Origin: Candidatus Poribacteria bacterium
Lineage (GTDB): Bacteria > Poribacteria > WGA-4E > WGA-3G
DNA: 35,608 nt
Reading direction: 5' to 3'
NCBI GenBank assembly: GCA_009843785.1
Contig: VYCT01000066.1
Location: 1 to 35,608, forward strand
The notes under the pieces are model-generated. The model had not been told where the DNA came from and made no database searches. It saw only the letters and a list, made by a program, of their open reading frames with translations. Below are positions 8,542-15,970 of the stretch, in pieces. Positions within the stretch are counted from its first letter, which is position 1. Every line of letters begins with the position of its first letter. A program made the translations under genes and the position numbers.

Positions 8542-8760
8542 ATTTAACGCTCAGACATGCAAAATAGCGTTGGGTGAATCTTGTGCCTTCGATAACCAAA
8601 CCAATCTGGAATTGGCGAGTATGTTTTACCCGCGCAGGAATGACTTTCAAGTGAAATGAAAAAAGATTTTGATGAATTGCTTTGGCATCATATTATAATG
8701 TAGGCAGTTGCCTTTAATTTCGTAGAACTGACGCGGGCGCGTCTGTCTACTAAATCGGGG
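8542..8760 (+). promoter_or_regulatory. Long leader of the bc operon with 5' hairpin and second -10 box
   Basis: No gene is seen here. AACGCT (8546-8551) and AGCGTT (8566-8571) can pair at the extreme 5' end of the transcript. A second perfect TATAAT at 8694-8699 has only a weak -35 (TTGATG at 8669-8674, 19-base spacing) and might be a second promoter. No known riboswitch was recognised. Confidence 0.4.
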
Positions 8761-9255
8761 GTGGAAGTGGTATCTCGACGTAAATTTTTCAAATTCCTCG
8801 GTTGGGGAAATTTCACTGCAGCACTGGGTTTAACCTTGGGACCAGGGCTGGTTCGGTATCTGTATCCACGTGTGTTGTTTGAACCGTCCTCTATTTTTAA
8901 AGCAGGATTTCCAGCAGAGTATCCGCCGGGCAGCGTTAGCGAAAAGTTCAAAAAGGAACCGTTTGGCGTTTGGATCGTCCGGAAGCAGGATGGCGAATTT
9001 TACGCACTTTTAACCATTTGCACGCATCTCGGATGTACGCCGCGCTGGCTCGGTTCTGAAAACAAATTCAAGTGCCCCTGCCACGGTAGCGGTTTCGACC
9101 GCGAAGGTCTGAACTACGAAGGCCCCGCACCACGACCCCTTGAACGCGTTAAAATTACATTGGCAGAAGATGGTCAGATCGAAATCGATAAGTCTGTGAA
9201 GTTTTTAGGTGAGAAGGGGCAGTGGACCGACCCAGGCTCCTTTTTGAAGGTCTGA
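8761..9255 (+). CDS. qcrA: Rieske [2Fe-2S] protein of a bc-type complex
   Basis: This 164-residue high-potential iron-sulfur subunit takes one electron from quinol at the outer face of the membrane and passes it to cytochrome c. A twin-arginine motif (SRRKFFKFLG, residues 5-14) leads into a single membrane anchor. Cluster ligands are Cys87, His89, Cys105 and His108 in the boxes CTHLGC and CPCHGSGF, with Cys92 and Cys107 for the disulfide. The start is probably GTG at 8761; a second GTG at 8767 would have the GGGGG run at better spacing, and the choice does not affect the Tat motif. It is the first gene of a four-gene operon (Rieske, cytochrome b, subunit IV, octaheme protein) and follows the strong promoter at 8513. 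Confidence 0.93.
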   Translation: MEVVSRRKFFKFLGWGNFTAALGLTLGPGLVRYLYPRVLFEPSSIFKAGFPAEYPPGSVSEKFKKEPFGVWIVRKQDGEFYALLTICTHLGCTPRWLGSENKFKCPCHGSGFDREGLNYEGPAPRPLERVKITLAEDGQIEIDKSVKFLGEKGQWTDPGSFLKV

Positions 9256-9271
9256 AGAAAGGAGAGCATTT

Positions 9272-10141
9272 GTGCCTGGCTCCGGTCAGGTAGAAAAGGC
9301 GTTTCGGCGTTTTGGGCGCACCTTGAATGCCCATACCACAACCTACACGTCGGAACTTGCTATCAAAAATATGAACGAAGAACGTAAAGGGCTCAAAGAA
9401 AAGATTACGAATTCCGATATTTGGCGCTCTATATTCCGCCACGGATATGAAGACACAGGGCGCAGGTACACCTTACAAATTCTCCAAAACGTCTGGTTGC
9501 ATCTCCATCCCCCTCGGGTTTCTCGCCATGCACTCAACTTCCGTTTTACATGGTGCATGGGCGGTATTACCTTCCTCATGTTCCTCGTAACAGCTGTCAC
9601 CGGCGTGCTCCTGATGTTCTATTACCGTCCGACCGCTGAATACGCCTTCCACGATGTTCAATACCTCGAATTTGACATTCCGTTCGGCATGCTCCTCCGG
9701 AACATGCACCGCTGGGCAGCGCACGGGATGGTGATTTCGGTGATGTTGCACATGTTCAGAGTTTTCTTGACCGGTTCCTACAAGAAGCCACGCGAATTCA
9801 ACTGGGCAGTGGGTGTCATCTTACTACTTGTGACATTTTTCCTAAGTTTCACTGGCTACCTCTTACCTTGGGATCAATTGGCTTTTTGGGCGGTGACTGT
9901 CGGAACCAACATGGCACGCGCAACACCGGTATTGGGACACGAAGGCCCATTCGCACCACAAGACATCACACAATCCAACGATGTCCGATTCGCACTGCTC
10001 GCAGGTACGATTGTAGGGCCCTCAACCCTCTTGAGGTTCTATATTCTACACTGTGTCGCTGTGCCCCTTTTGGCAAGCGTTTTGATGGCTTTGCATTTCT
10101 GGCGTGTCCGTAAAGATGGAGGCATCTCTGGACCCCTATAG
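9272..10141 (+). CDS. Cytochrome b (b6-like N-terminal half) of the bc complex
   Basis: This 289-residue membrane protein holds the two b hemes of the quinol-oxidising complex. About 85 hydrophilic residues precede four transmembrane helices. Heme ligand pairs are His146/His160 on helix B (14 apart) and His260/His275 on helix D (15 apart). The 15-residue helix D spacing and the absence of the C-terminal helices mark it as cytochrome b6-like, with the rest supplied by the next gene. RNMHRWAAHGMVISVMLHMFRVF and FTGYLLPWDQLAFWA are strong family signatures; His151 is an extra His between the ligands. The GTG at 9272 has AAAGGAG 7 bases upstream; a later ATG (9371) would only trim the soluble N-terminus. 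The gene lies 16 bases after the Rieske gene. Confidence 0.92.
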   Translation: MPGSGQVEKAFRRFGRTLNAHTTTYTSELAIKNMNEERKGLKEKITNSDIWRSIFRHGYEDTGRRYTLQILQNVWLHLHPPRVSRHALNFRFTWCMGGITFLMFLVTAVTGVLLMFYYRPTAEYAFHDVQYLEFDIPFGMLLRNMHRWAAHGMVISVMLHMFRVFLTGSYKKPREFNWAVGVILLLVTFFLSFTGYLLPWDQLAFWAVTVGTNMARATPVLGHEGPFAPQDITQSNDVRFALLAGTIVGPSTLLRFYILHCVAVPLLASVLMALHFWRVRKDGGISGPL

Positions 10142-10232
10142 ACGGAATTGCTGGAACAAATCTTTTGTGGCAGCGGAACGCAGTTTCTGTTAGCATACGC
10201 AAGCAATCCTATCTTCAAAGGAGCAGAATCGT

Positions 10233-11099
10233 ATGGAGCATTTTATACTATTGGTGACGAAGCCGGATAATGTCCCTATTGTTGCTATCCTTTTTTTGAT
10301 ACCCTATTTCATCTGGCTCTCTTACCGGCAAGCACGTCTGACTGACGCGACAGGTGTACCCTCGGATGCTGCACTCAACGATAAGGTCTATGTGTGGCCC
10401 TACCTCTGCCGGAACGAGTTTATCTGCGCAATTATTGTGATGCTGGTGCTCGGTGTCTGGTCTATTATGATTGATGCCCCACTTGAAGAACCGAGCGATC
10501 CGACGAAAACGCCGAACCCCTCTAAAGCACCTTGGTATTTCCTCGCACTTCAGGAGATGCTCGTTTACTTTGATCCTTGGATCGCAGGCGTGGTCCTGCC
10601 CGGCCTCATTATCGCAGGGTTGATCGCTATTCCCTACATTGACACGAACCCAAAAGGTAAAGGCTATTATACCATCAAAGAACGCCCCTTCGCACTCGCC
10701 GTATTCTGCTTCGGGTTTATCATTTTGTGGATCGTCTTGATGGTCGTCGGGACATTCCTCAGGGGGCCCGGTTGGAACTTCTTCGCGCCGTGGGATTATT
10801 GGGACCCACACCTTGTTGTGCCACTGACGAACGTAAATTTATCGTATCTTTTCGGGATTCGGAGTGAGGTTACTGCAAACTTTTTCGGCTTCGCCGTCGT
10901 CGCAGGTTATTTCTTGATCGGGCCAGTTGTCTATTTATGGAAGTATAAGAGTAACCGTTTCTTACAGGAGCTCGGGCTCGTTCGGTATATCATTGTCTCG
11001 TTTCTGTTTTTAACGATGCTCGCACTACCAATCAAGATGATCTTGCGAATATTCTTCAATGTGAAATACATTTGGGTATCCCCGTGGTTCAACATCTAA
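10233..11099 (+). CDS. Cytochrome b C-terminal subunit (subunit IV-like) of the bc complex
   Basis: This 288-residue integral membrane subunit completes the cytochrome b core. It opens with a membrane helix (PIVAILFLIPYFIW), then a second at about 62-79. The quinol-site region follows with KAPWYFLALQEML at about 98-110, where Pro100-Trp101-Tyr102 stands for the PEWY motif; the Glu of PEWY is replaced by Ala in front of Pro-Trp-Tyr, a variant known in split bc complexes of several phyla. Four more hydrophobic helices follow, with two at the C-terminus not found in plant-type subunit IV. AAAGGAG sits 8-9 bases before the ATG. The 91-base gap to the cytochrome b gene holds nothing recognised. 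Confidence 0.88.
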   Translation: MEHFILLVTKPDNVPIVAILFLIPYFIWLSYRQARLTDATGVPSDAALNDKVYVWPYLCRNEFICAIIVMLVLGVWSIMIDAPLEEPSDPTKTPNPSKAPWYFLALQEMLVYFDPWIAGVVLPGLIIAGLIAIPYIDTNPKGKGYYTIKERPFALAVFCFGFIILWIVLMVVGTFLRGPGWNFFAPWDYWDPHLVVPLTNVNLSYLFGIRSEVTANFFGFAVVAGYFLIGPVVYLWKYKSNRFLQELGLVRYIIVSFLFLTMLALPIKMILRIFFNVKYIWVSPWFNI

Positions 11100-11234
11100 G
11101 AATAGCTATCAGCTTCTTAGCCGAGAAAACGTAAGCCCAACCAACGGGCCGGGCTGGCTTTACGGAAAGGAACGTCAGAGTCGAAGCCCACTTGAACGAA
11201 CCGCAAGAAAAATTAGAAAAAGGGAGTAAAGTTC
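11100..11234. other. Spacer before the octaheme gene with imperfect hairpin
   Basis: Sequences around 11130-11165 (GTAAGCCC on the left, GGGCTGGCTTTAC on the right) can form an imperfect stem. It may be an intercistronic processing or attenuation site; no gene is seen. AGGGAG at 11221-11226 is the ribosome site of the next gene. Confidence 0.35.
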
Positions 11235-14200
11235 GTGAGGAACAAAAAAGAAATTCCCGCTGAAAATAAATCGTATTCTGCTTTGTTCTTTATTCTGTCC
11301 GGACTGTTAGGACTCGTAACCTTATGGGGGTTCTGGAGTGAGATGATCACCCGCCGCCCATGGAAGCAAATCCAGCAGCAGTTTTATCAGTATGAATATG
11401 AGAAAACACACGCGGAATTAGAAAATGCAAAGCTGGTTTTGCCAGAACTTTCTACGCCTCAAGAACCCGACGCGAAACAGTTAGGTAGCTTGACTAAAGC
11501 CGTACGGAACGCTCACGTTACACTTGAGGAAGCATTGCAGGCACGCAAGTTTCGACAGAGTGAATCGGACGCGATTAACTATAAGTATCAGCATAGCCTC
11601 CATATAGCAAAAGGTAGACGTAATGAGACGGTCGACAAGTGGCAACAGAAATTAGCTGAACTTGAATCGCAGATTGAAGGCGAATTGACTGAGGCTGTCT
11701 TGGCAGCGGAGGCAACTTTTGCTGATGCGAACAAGGATTTGGCGCGATTCTATCAAACCAATAACGACCCACAACAGGCACTTAGTACTTACCTCATCGC
11801 ACTGAAGTATAACGCTACGGACGCGGAGATCGCTGATGGCATCACGGCTGCACAAGCAGCACTTCAGGTGCTACAAGCCGACAAAGCTAAGTATGATGAG
11901 GTTGCGCGTCTGCAGGAAAAATTGAATTCCGTCGGTGGTATCAAGCGAACCTTCCTCGGCAGCCTATTGGAAAATCCGTTCCGTGAAACACGAACTATTA
12001 CGCAATATTATCTTGAAGATTTTAATCACACCGCAGATAGGTGTGCTACATGCCACTTTTCTGCTGATCGAAGTGGCTATGAACAATCCGCAGAAGAGAC
12101 GTTTGAGATTGAAGGTGATGGCGAAAATCCCGTCGTCCAACGCCTCAAGCACGCGAAGGTCAAAGTCGGTAGTGAAGGCCTCGTCATTGATGGGTTTGAT
12201 GCAGAGGCAGACGAATATACACTCGAAGAAAATGGAACGCTTACTTTCAGTGATCCGGATGTCTTCGGTGAAGTTGAGATTTCTTATGACACCGGTTACC
12301 GGTCCGTCCTTCAGACACATCCGCACCGCGATGTTCTCCTCGCAAAGCACCCTGTTGACAGATTTGGGTGTGTACCGTGCCATGGTGGACAAGGACAAGC
12401 ATTGACAGCAAAAGCTGCTCACGCCCTCACACATGCTGAATACTGGCTCAGTCCTGTACTCGGGTTAGATGAACATACCGGCAGAAAGTCCGAAGAGACG
12501 AAAGGGTATATGGAATCTAACTGCCGCCGGTGCCATGACGGGGTCATGAAATTAGATTACGGTGTAGATCCTCAAACAGATGAACCTGTCGACTACGCAC
12601 CGAATCTCACAAAAGGGTTAGCACTCTTTGAAGACCTCGGTTGCCACGGTTGCCACGCTGTAGAAGGGTATAGTGCAATCGAAAACATCGCTAAAGTCGG
12701 TCCATCGCTTGCTAAAGTTGGTAGTAAGGTGAAAGACACAGCTTGGCTCGAAAGTTGGATTAAGAAACCTGAGGCACATCTGCCGAGTACAACAATGCCG
12801 AACTTCTTCCCTGCCGAGGGGATGAGCCAAGTCGTCTATCTCAAAAACGGCGGAACGCGCACCGGCGTTGTCACGAAAACAACCAACGGTATTGAGATTA
12901 AAACAGATGATGGCACTGTATATCCCTATCCGGACGATTATGTCCTCCGTATCGTTGATGAAGTGAAGTCTATTGCAGCATATCTCGCAACGATGAGTGA
13001 TGCAAATCTTGACGAATCTTCTGTAAACTACTCCCAATCTGAAAGCGTTATTAAGGCAGGCGAAGAGACTGTTAAAACTGTCGGTTGTCTCACATGTCAT
13101 GCCGTTGGCGACTTAGGGAGCGATTTCAGCCCAGCACTTGATAGTGTCGGGGCGAAGGTTACGCCGAATTACCTCCGTCAATGGATCAGCGACCCGAAGG
13201 CTTATGATCCCGATACCAGTATGCCGAGTTTGCGGTTAAGTAACCGCGAAATTAACAACGTTGTCGCCTATCTGATGAGTTTACAGAAAGCAACTCCCAA
13301 CGCAGCGGGTGAATCCATCGGTGAAGTGGACGTAGCAGAGGGCGAAACACTCGTCAGAACTTACGGATGTTTCGGTTGCCACGAAATACCTGGTTTTGAA
13401 GATGAATCGAAGGTCGGTGCTGACCTCGGCGAATTCGGCGCGAAACTCGCTGATGAACTTGACTTTGGCGATACAGTAGGCATTGAACACAGTTGGACCG
13501 GATGGACGATCGGCAAAGTTACTGACCCGCGACGTTATCAAACCCGACGGATTGCCTCGCGGATGCCTGTCTTTCATCAAATTAAGGACAACGAAGAAAA
13601 CGCAAGGGCACTCGCTGTGCTTTTGAAGAGCTTCCAACCCGAAAAATATCCGCTCAGTTATATACATAACCGATCCGAAAAGTTGAATCGTATTGATGCG
13701 GGTAGACGATTGGTCAAAAAATATAACTGCACCGGATGCCACGAGATTGAGGGCGCAGGTGGTGATTATCGAGACGTTATCATCGCACATGAAGGACTCA
13801 GTGATATGATTGCTACGCAGCTTGCACCGCCACCACTGAAGGCTGAGGGAGCAAGGGTCTATCCCGACTGGTTGTTTAAGTTTCTCAAGGAGCCTTCTGA
13901 TATCCGATACGGACTCAAAGTACGGATGCCGACATTTAGGCTATCTGATGATGAAGCGACCACGCTTGTCGAATACTTCTCTGCGCTTGACGATGAACCG
14001 TTCCCTTATGAGACGCTTAAAGTGCCAACTCCAACGCGGGCTGAATTGCAGGTCGGTAAGCAGATTTTTGACGCACTCCAGTGTATCTCTTGCCACCCTT
14101 CACAGGGTGAAGTGATTCCTCAAGGAAGTGACAAGGCAGGGCGTCCCGATCTTTCATTGGCAAAAGAACGTCTCAAACCGGATTGGCTCATTGACTGGAT

Positions 14201-14354
14201 GAAAGACCCGCAGTCGTTCCAACCCGGAACAGCGATGCCGCAGGCGTGGCCACTCGTCGGTGGACAACACATGGCAGTTGATGGTTACGCTGGCAATGAT
14301 GCTGAAAAACAGATTCAACTCGTCCGAGATTATATGATCTCGTTGGGACGTTAA
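11235..14354 (+). CDS. Membrane-anchored octaheme cytochrome c of the bc complex
   Basis: This 1039-residue protein has one N-terminal membrane helix (about 13-36), a long charged alpha-helical/coiled-coil and TPR-like stretch (about 40-235), and then a periplasmic part with eight CxxCH heme sites starting at residues 270, 379, 430, 470, 618, 712, 832 and 950. The last five sit in repeated class-I-type cytochrome c modules, each followed by a W...P...MP pattern whose Met could be the sixth ligand. Between the fourth and fifth is a small beta-module (VVYLKNGGTRTGVVTK..., about residues 530-560) like that of Planctomycete-type heme proteins. Being last in the bc operon it most likely takes electrons from the Rieske protein in place of cytochrome c1. 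GTG start with AGGGAG 8 bases upstream. Confidence 0.9.
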   Translation: MRNKKEIPAENKSYSALFFILSGLLGLVTLWGFWSEMITRRPWKQIQQQFYQYEYEKTHAELENAKLVLPELSTPQEPDAKQLGSLTKAVRNAHVTLEEALQARKFRQSESDAINYKYQHSLHIAKGRRNETVDKWQQKLAELESQIEGELTEAVLAAEATFADANKDLARFYQTNNDPQQALSTYLIALKYNATDAEIADGITAAQAALQVLQADKAKYDEVARLQEKLNSVGGIKRTFLGSLLENPFRETRTITQYYLEDFNHTADRCATCHFSADRSGYEQSAEETFEIEGDGENPVVQRLKHAKVKVGSEGLVIDGFDAEADEYTLEENGTLTFSDPDVFGEVEISYDTGYRSVLQTHPHRDVLLAKHPVDRFGCVPCHGGQGQALTAKAAHALTHAEYWLSPVLGLDEHTGRKSEETKGYMESNCRRCHDGVMKLDYGVDPQTDEPVDYAPNLTKGLALFEDLGCHGCHAVEGYSAIENIAKVGPSLAKVGSKVKDTAWLESWIKKPEAHLPSTTMPNFFPAEGMSQVVYLKNGGTRTGVVTKTTNGIEIKTDDGTVYPYPDDYVLRIVDEVKSIAAYLATMSDANLDESSVNYSQSESVIKAGEETVKTVGCLTCHAVGDLGSDFSPALDSVGAKVTPNYLRQWISDPKAYDPDTSMPSLRLSNREINNVVAYLMSLQKATPNAAGESIGEVDVAEGETLVRTYGCFGCHEIPGFEDESKVGADLGEFGAKLADELDFGDTVGIEHSWTGWTIGKVTDPRRYQTRRIASRMPVFHQIKDNEENARALAVLLKSFQPEKYPLSYIHNRSEKLNRIDAGRRLVKKYNCTGCHEIEGAGGDYRDVIIAHEGLSDMIATQLAPPPLKAEGARVYPDWLFKFLKEPSDIRYGLKVRMPTFRLSDDEATTLVEYFSALDDEPFPYETLKVPTPTRAELQVGKQIFDALQCISCHPSQGEVIPQGSDKAGRPDLSLAKERLKPDWLIDWMKDPQSFQPGTAMPQAWPLVGGQHMAVDGYAGNDAEKQIQLVRDYMISLGR

Positions 14355-14506
14355 TAGTTATCGGTTTTCGGTCATCGGTTATCGGTTAAGAGGTCTCTTG
14401 TGGCAAGAACAGGAAAGGTAACCGCCACAAGTTCTTAACCGAACAACTGAAAGATTTTTCGCAGAAAAATCGTACTGACAACTGACAACTCTTAAAACTG
14501 ATAACC
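14355..14506. repeat. Heptamer hairpin element, copy 3
   Basis: The left arm has TTATCGG, TTTTCGG, TCATCGG and TTATCGG units. The core contains CGGTTAAGAGGTCTCTTGTGGC, written here as CGGTTAAGA + CTTGTGGC, and its near reverse complement GCCACAAGT + TCTTAACCG. The right arm has CTGACAA twice and CTGATAA. It separates the octaheme gene from the monoheme gene. Confidence 0.75.
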
Positions 14507-14509
14507 ATT

Positions 14510-14866
14510 ATGAAACACCTTGCCGTTGTCATCGTCATGATTATTGTGTGGCTCAACGGGTTAATCTGGTTGGGTAACCAGGTCGATCCGAGTACGAAGT
14601 ATCCGTCGGAGGTTGAATACAAGTACGCCCGCTACTGTGCGGGATGCCATGGCAGCAACGGTGAAGGCAGCGGACGCATCGGTCGTTTCAAGAAACTGGA
14701 CCCGGCAGACCTAACAGACAACAGTCTCTGGGAAATGCATGACGATGAACAATTGCTGGAGAGCATTAACACAGGAAAAGACGATATGCCGGCGTTCTAC
14801 TACTATCTCAGCGATGAAGAACAACGCGAAATTCTTGCTTATATTAAGGAAATATTTCGCCCGTGA
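14510..14866 (+). CDS. Small membrane-anchored monoheme cytochrome c
   Basis: This 118-residue class I cytochrome c has an N-terminal hydrophobic segment (residues 5-20) that can serve as an uncleaved anchor or signal. It carries one heme site, CAGCH at 43-47, followed by GSNGEGSGRIG and a KDDMPAFYYYLSDEEQREILAYIK tail in which the Met of DDMPAF is the likely sixth ligand. It is probably the mobile or tethered electron shuttle from the bc complex to an oxidase. It follows the octaheme gene after a repeat element, and no good ribosome site is seen before the ATG at 14510. Confidence 0.88.
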   Translation: MKHLAVVIVMIIVWLNGLIWLGNQVDPSTKYPSEVEYKYARYCAGCHGSNGEGSGRIGRFKKLDPADLTDNSLWEMHDDEQLLESINTGKDDMPAFYYYLSDEEQREILAYIKEIFRP

Positions 14867-14950
14867 TACAAAAACGATCTTTAAAAAATAATGCATATCT
14901 GAGGCAGAGTCGTTCAATTCACCCGTAGTTTCGATTTTGCGCGCAAGATT

Positions 14951-14990
14951 TCTTTGCTGACTGCTGACGACTGGCGGCTGAAAACTGGAT
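14951..14990. repeat. Partial heptamer element (right-arm type)
   Basis: A run of CTGACTG, CTGACGA, CTGGCGG and CTGAAAA units without a clear inverse arm. It lies in the 204-base gap between the monoheme cytochrome and the first cupredoxin gene. Confidence 0.5.
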
Positions 14991-15000
14991 GCCTTTTAAT

Positions 15001-15030
15001 TTGCGTTCTTAATTTCTGTAGTGTTAATAT
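15001..15030 (+). promoter_or_regulatory. Candidate sigma-70 promoter of the cupredoxin/CydA-like module
   Basis: TTGCGT (15001-15006) and TAATAT (15025-15030) with 18-base spacing and TGT before the -10. Transcription would start near 15037, about 35 nt before the ATG at 15071. It would allow the second respiratory module to be expressed apart from the bc operon. Confidence 0.45.
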
Positions 15031-15070
15031 ATTGCAGAACAAATTTAAACTATAAGAGGAGAATATAATC

Positions 15071-15820
15071 ATGAAAACCCTAATAACCTTGCTTGTCTTT
15101 GGAATGCTCGCAAGCGTCGCAGTGGCAGGCAATATCACCGGCACAGTCATGTATGATGGCGACGCACCGGCGCGCCCAGAACTAACGGCTACTAAAGACG
15201 ATCATTGCATTAAAACTGTAAAAGGCACAAAGTCAGAGGCACTCGTTGTCTCAAAAGGCAAGGGCATTAAGAATGTTGTTATTTATGCCCGCGTCCCCAG
15301 AACAAAAGTAACCCTGCCTAAAAAGAATCCTGTTATGGATCAGAAGGGATGCGCTTACTATCCGCACGTGCTTGTTGTGCCTGTCGGTGCTACAGTGGAT
15401 CTTGTCTCCAGTGATCCAGTGGCGCACAACGTCCACTCACATGCCCAGAAGAATGAGGCAGTGAATACGCTGATTCCGAAGCCTGGGGTAGTCATCCCAC
15501 ATACAATCACTAAGGCTGAGGAAATTAAGTTCACATGTGATATCCACGCGTGGATGACCGGCTACATCGTCGCTGTTCCCAGCAATTTTTATACTGTCAC
15601 CGGTTACAAGAACGCTGAAGACGAAATGATCAGTTCAGATGCTTTTGAGAAATCGGCGGACACTGGTAAGTATACGCTCGAAAATGTCCCTGCCGGTAGA
15701 GCGCGCGTCGTCGCATGGCATGAAGAGCTCGGCACAGCAAAAAAAACCGTTGAAGTACCTGCAAGTGGTGATCTTACCGTAAACTTCACAAGTGCTGATT
15801 TTAAGAAAAAAGCGAAATAA
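15071..15820 (+). CDS. Periplasmic cupredoxin, amicyanin-type copper site (paralogue 1)
   Basis: This 249-residue protein has a signal peptide (cleavage probably after VAVA, about residue 19). A blue-copper fold follows in which His119 (AHNVH), Cys156, His159 and Met162 (CDIHAWM) form a likely type 1 copper site with the amicyanin-like Cys-x2-His-x2-Met spacing. The last 80 residues are a carboxypeptidase-regulatory-like beta-sandwich (TGKYTLENVPAGRARVVAWHEELG). It should carry single electrons in the periplasm. A second paralogue (22423-23205) closes the same module. AAGAGGAG lies 10 bases before the ATG. Its exact redox partner cannot be told from the sequence. Confidence 0.85.
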   Translation: MKTLITLLVFGMLASVAVAGNITGTVMYDGDAPARPELTATKDDHCIKTVKGTKSEALVVSKGKGIKNVVIYARVPRTKVTLPKKNPVMDQKGCAYYPHVLVVPVGATVDLVSSDPVAHNVHSHAQKNEAVNTLIPKPGVVIPHTITKAEEIKFTCDIHAWMTGYIVAVPSNFYTVTGYKNAEDEMISSDAFEKSADTGKYTLENVPAGRARVVAWHEELGTAKKTVEVPASGDLTVNFTSADFKKKAK

Positions 15821-15822
15821 TA

Positions 15823-15969
15823 GCAATCAGCAGTCAGCCGTCGGTGGTCAGCAAGAAACCTTCTTTGCTGACGGAAACCGAAAGTTGATGGCTGATCGTC
15901 TGTTTGGTTTGATAGGTTCAGAAAGTTGAAAGGGATCCCGCTGACAGCCGATGGCTGACAGCCGAAAGC
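15823..15969. repeat. Heptamer hairpin element, copy 4
   Basis: Left arm of CAATCAG, CAGTCAG, CCGTCGG and TGGTCAG; right arm of CTGACAG, CCGATGG, CTGACAG and CCGAAAG. The core has AAGAAACC...CTTTGCTGACGG. It runs to the base before the ATG of the next gene, which therefore has no independent ribosome site. Confidence 0.75.
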
Positions 15970-15970
15970 C

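Noticed and set aside
10248-10811. 187-residue frame on the minus strand within subunit IV
   Set aside because: It is a mirror of a conserved membrane protein gene, shows no domain, and has no ribosome site or promoter.
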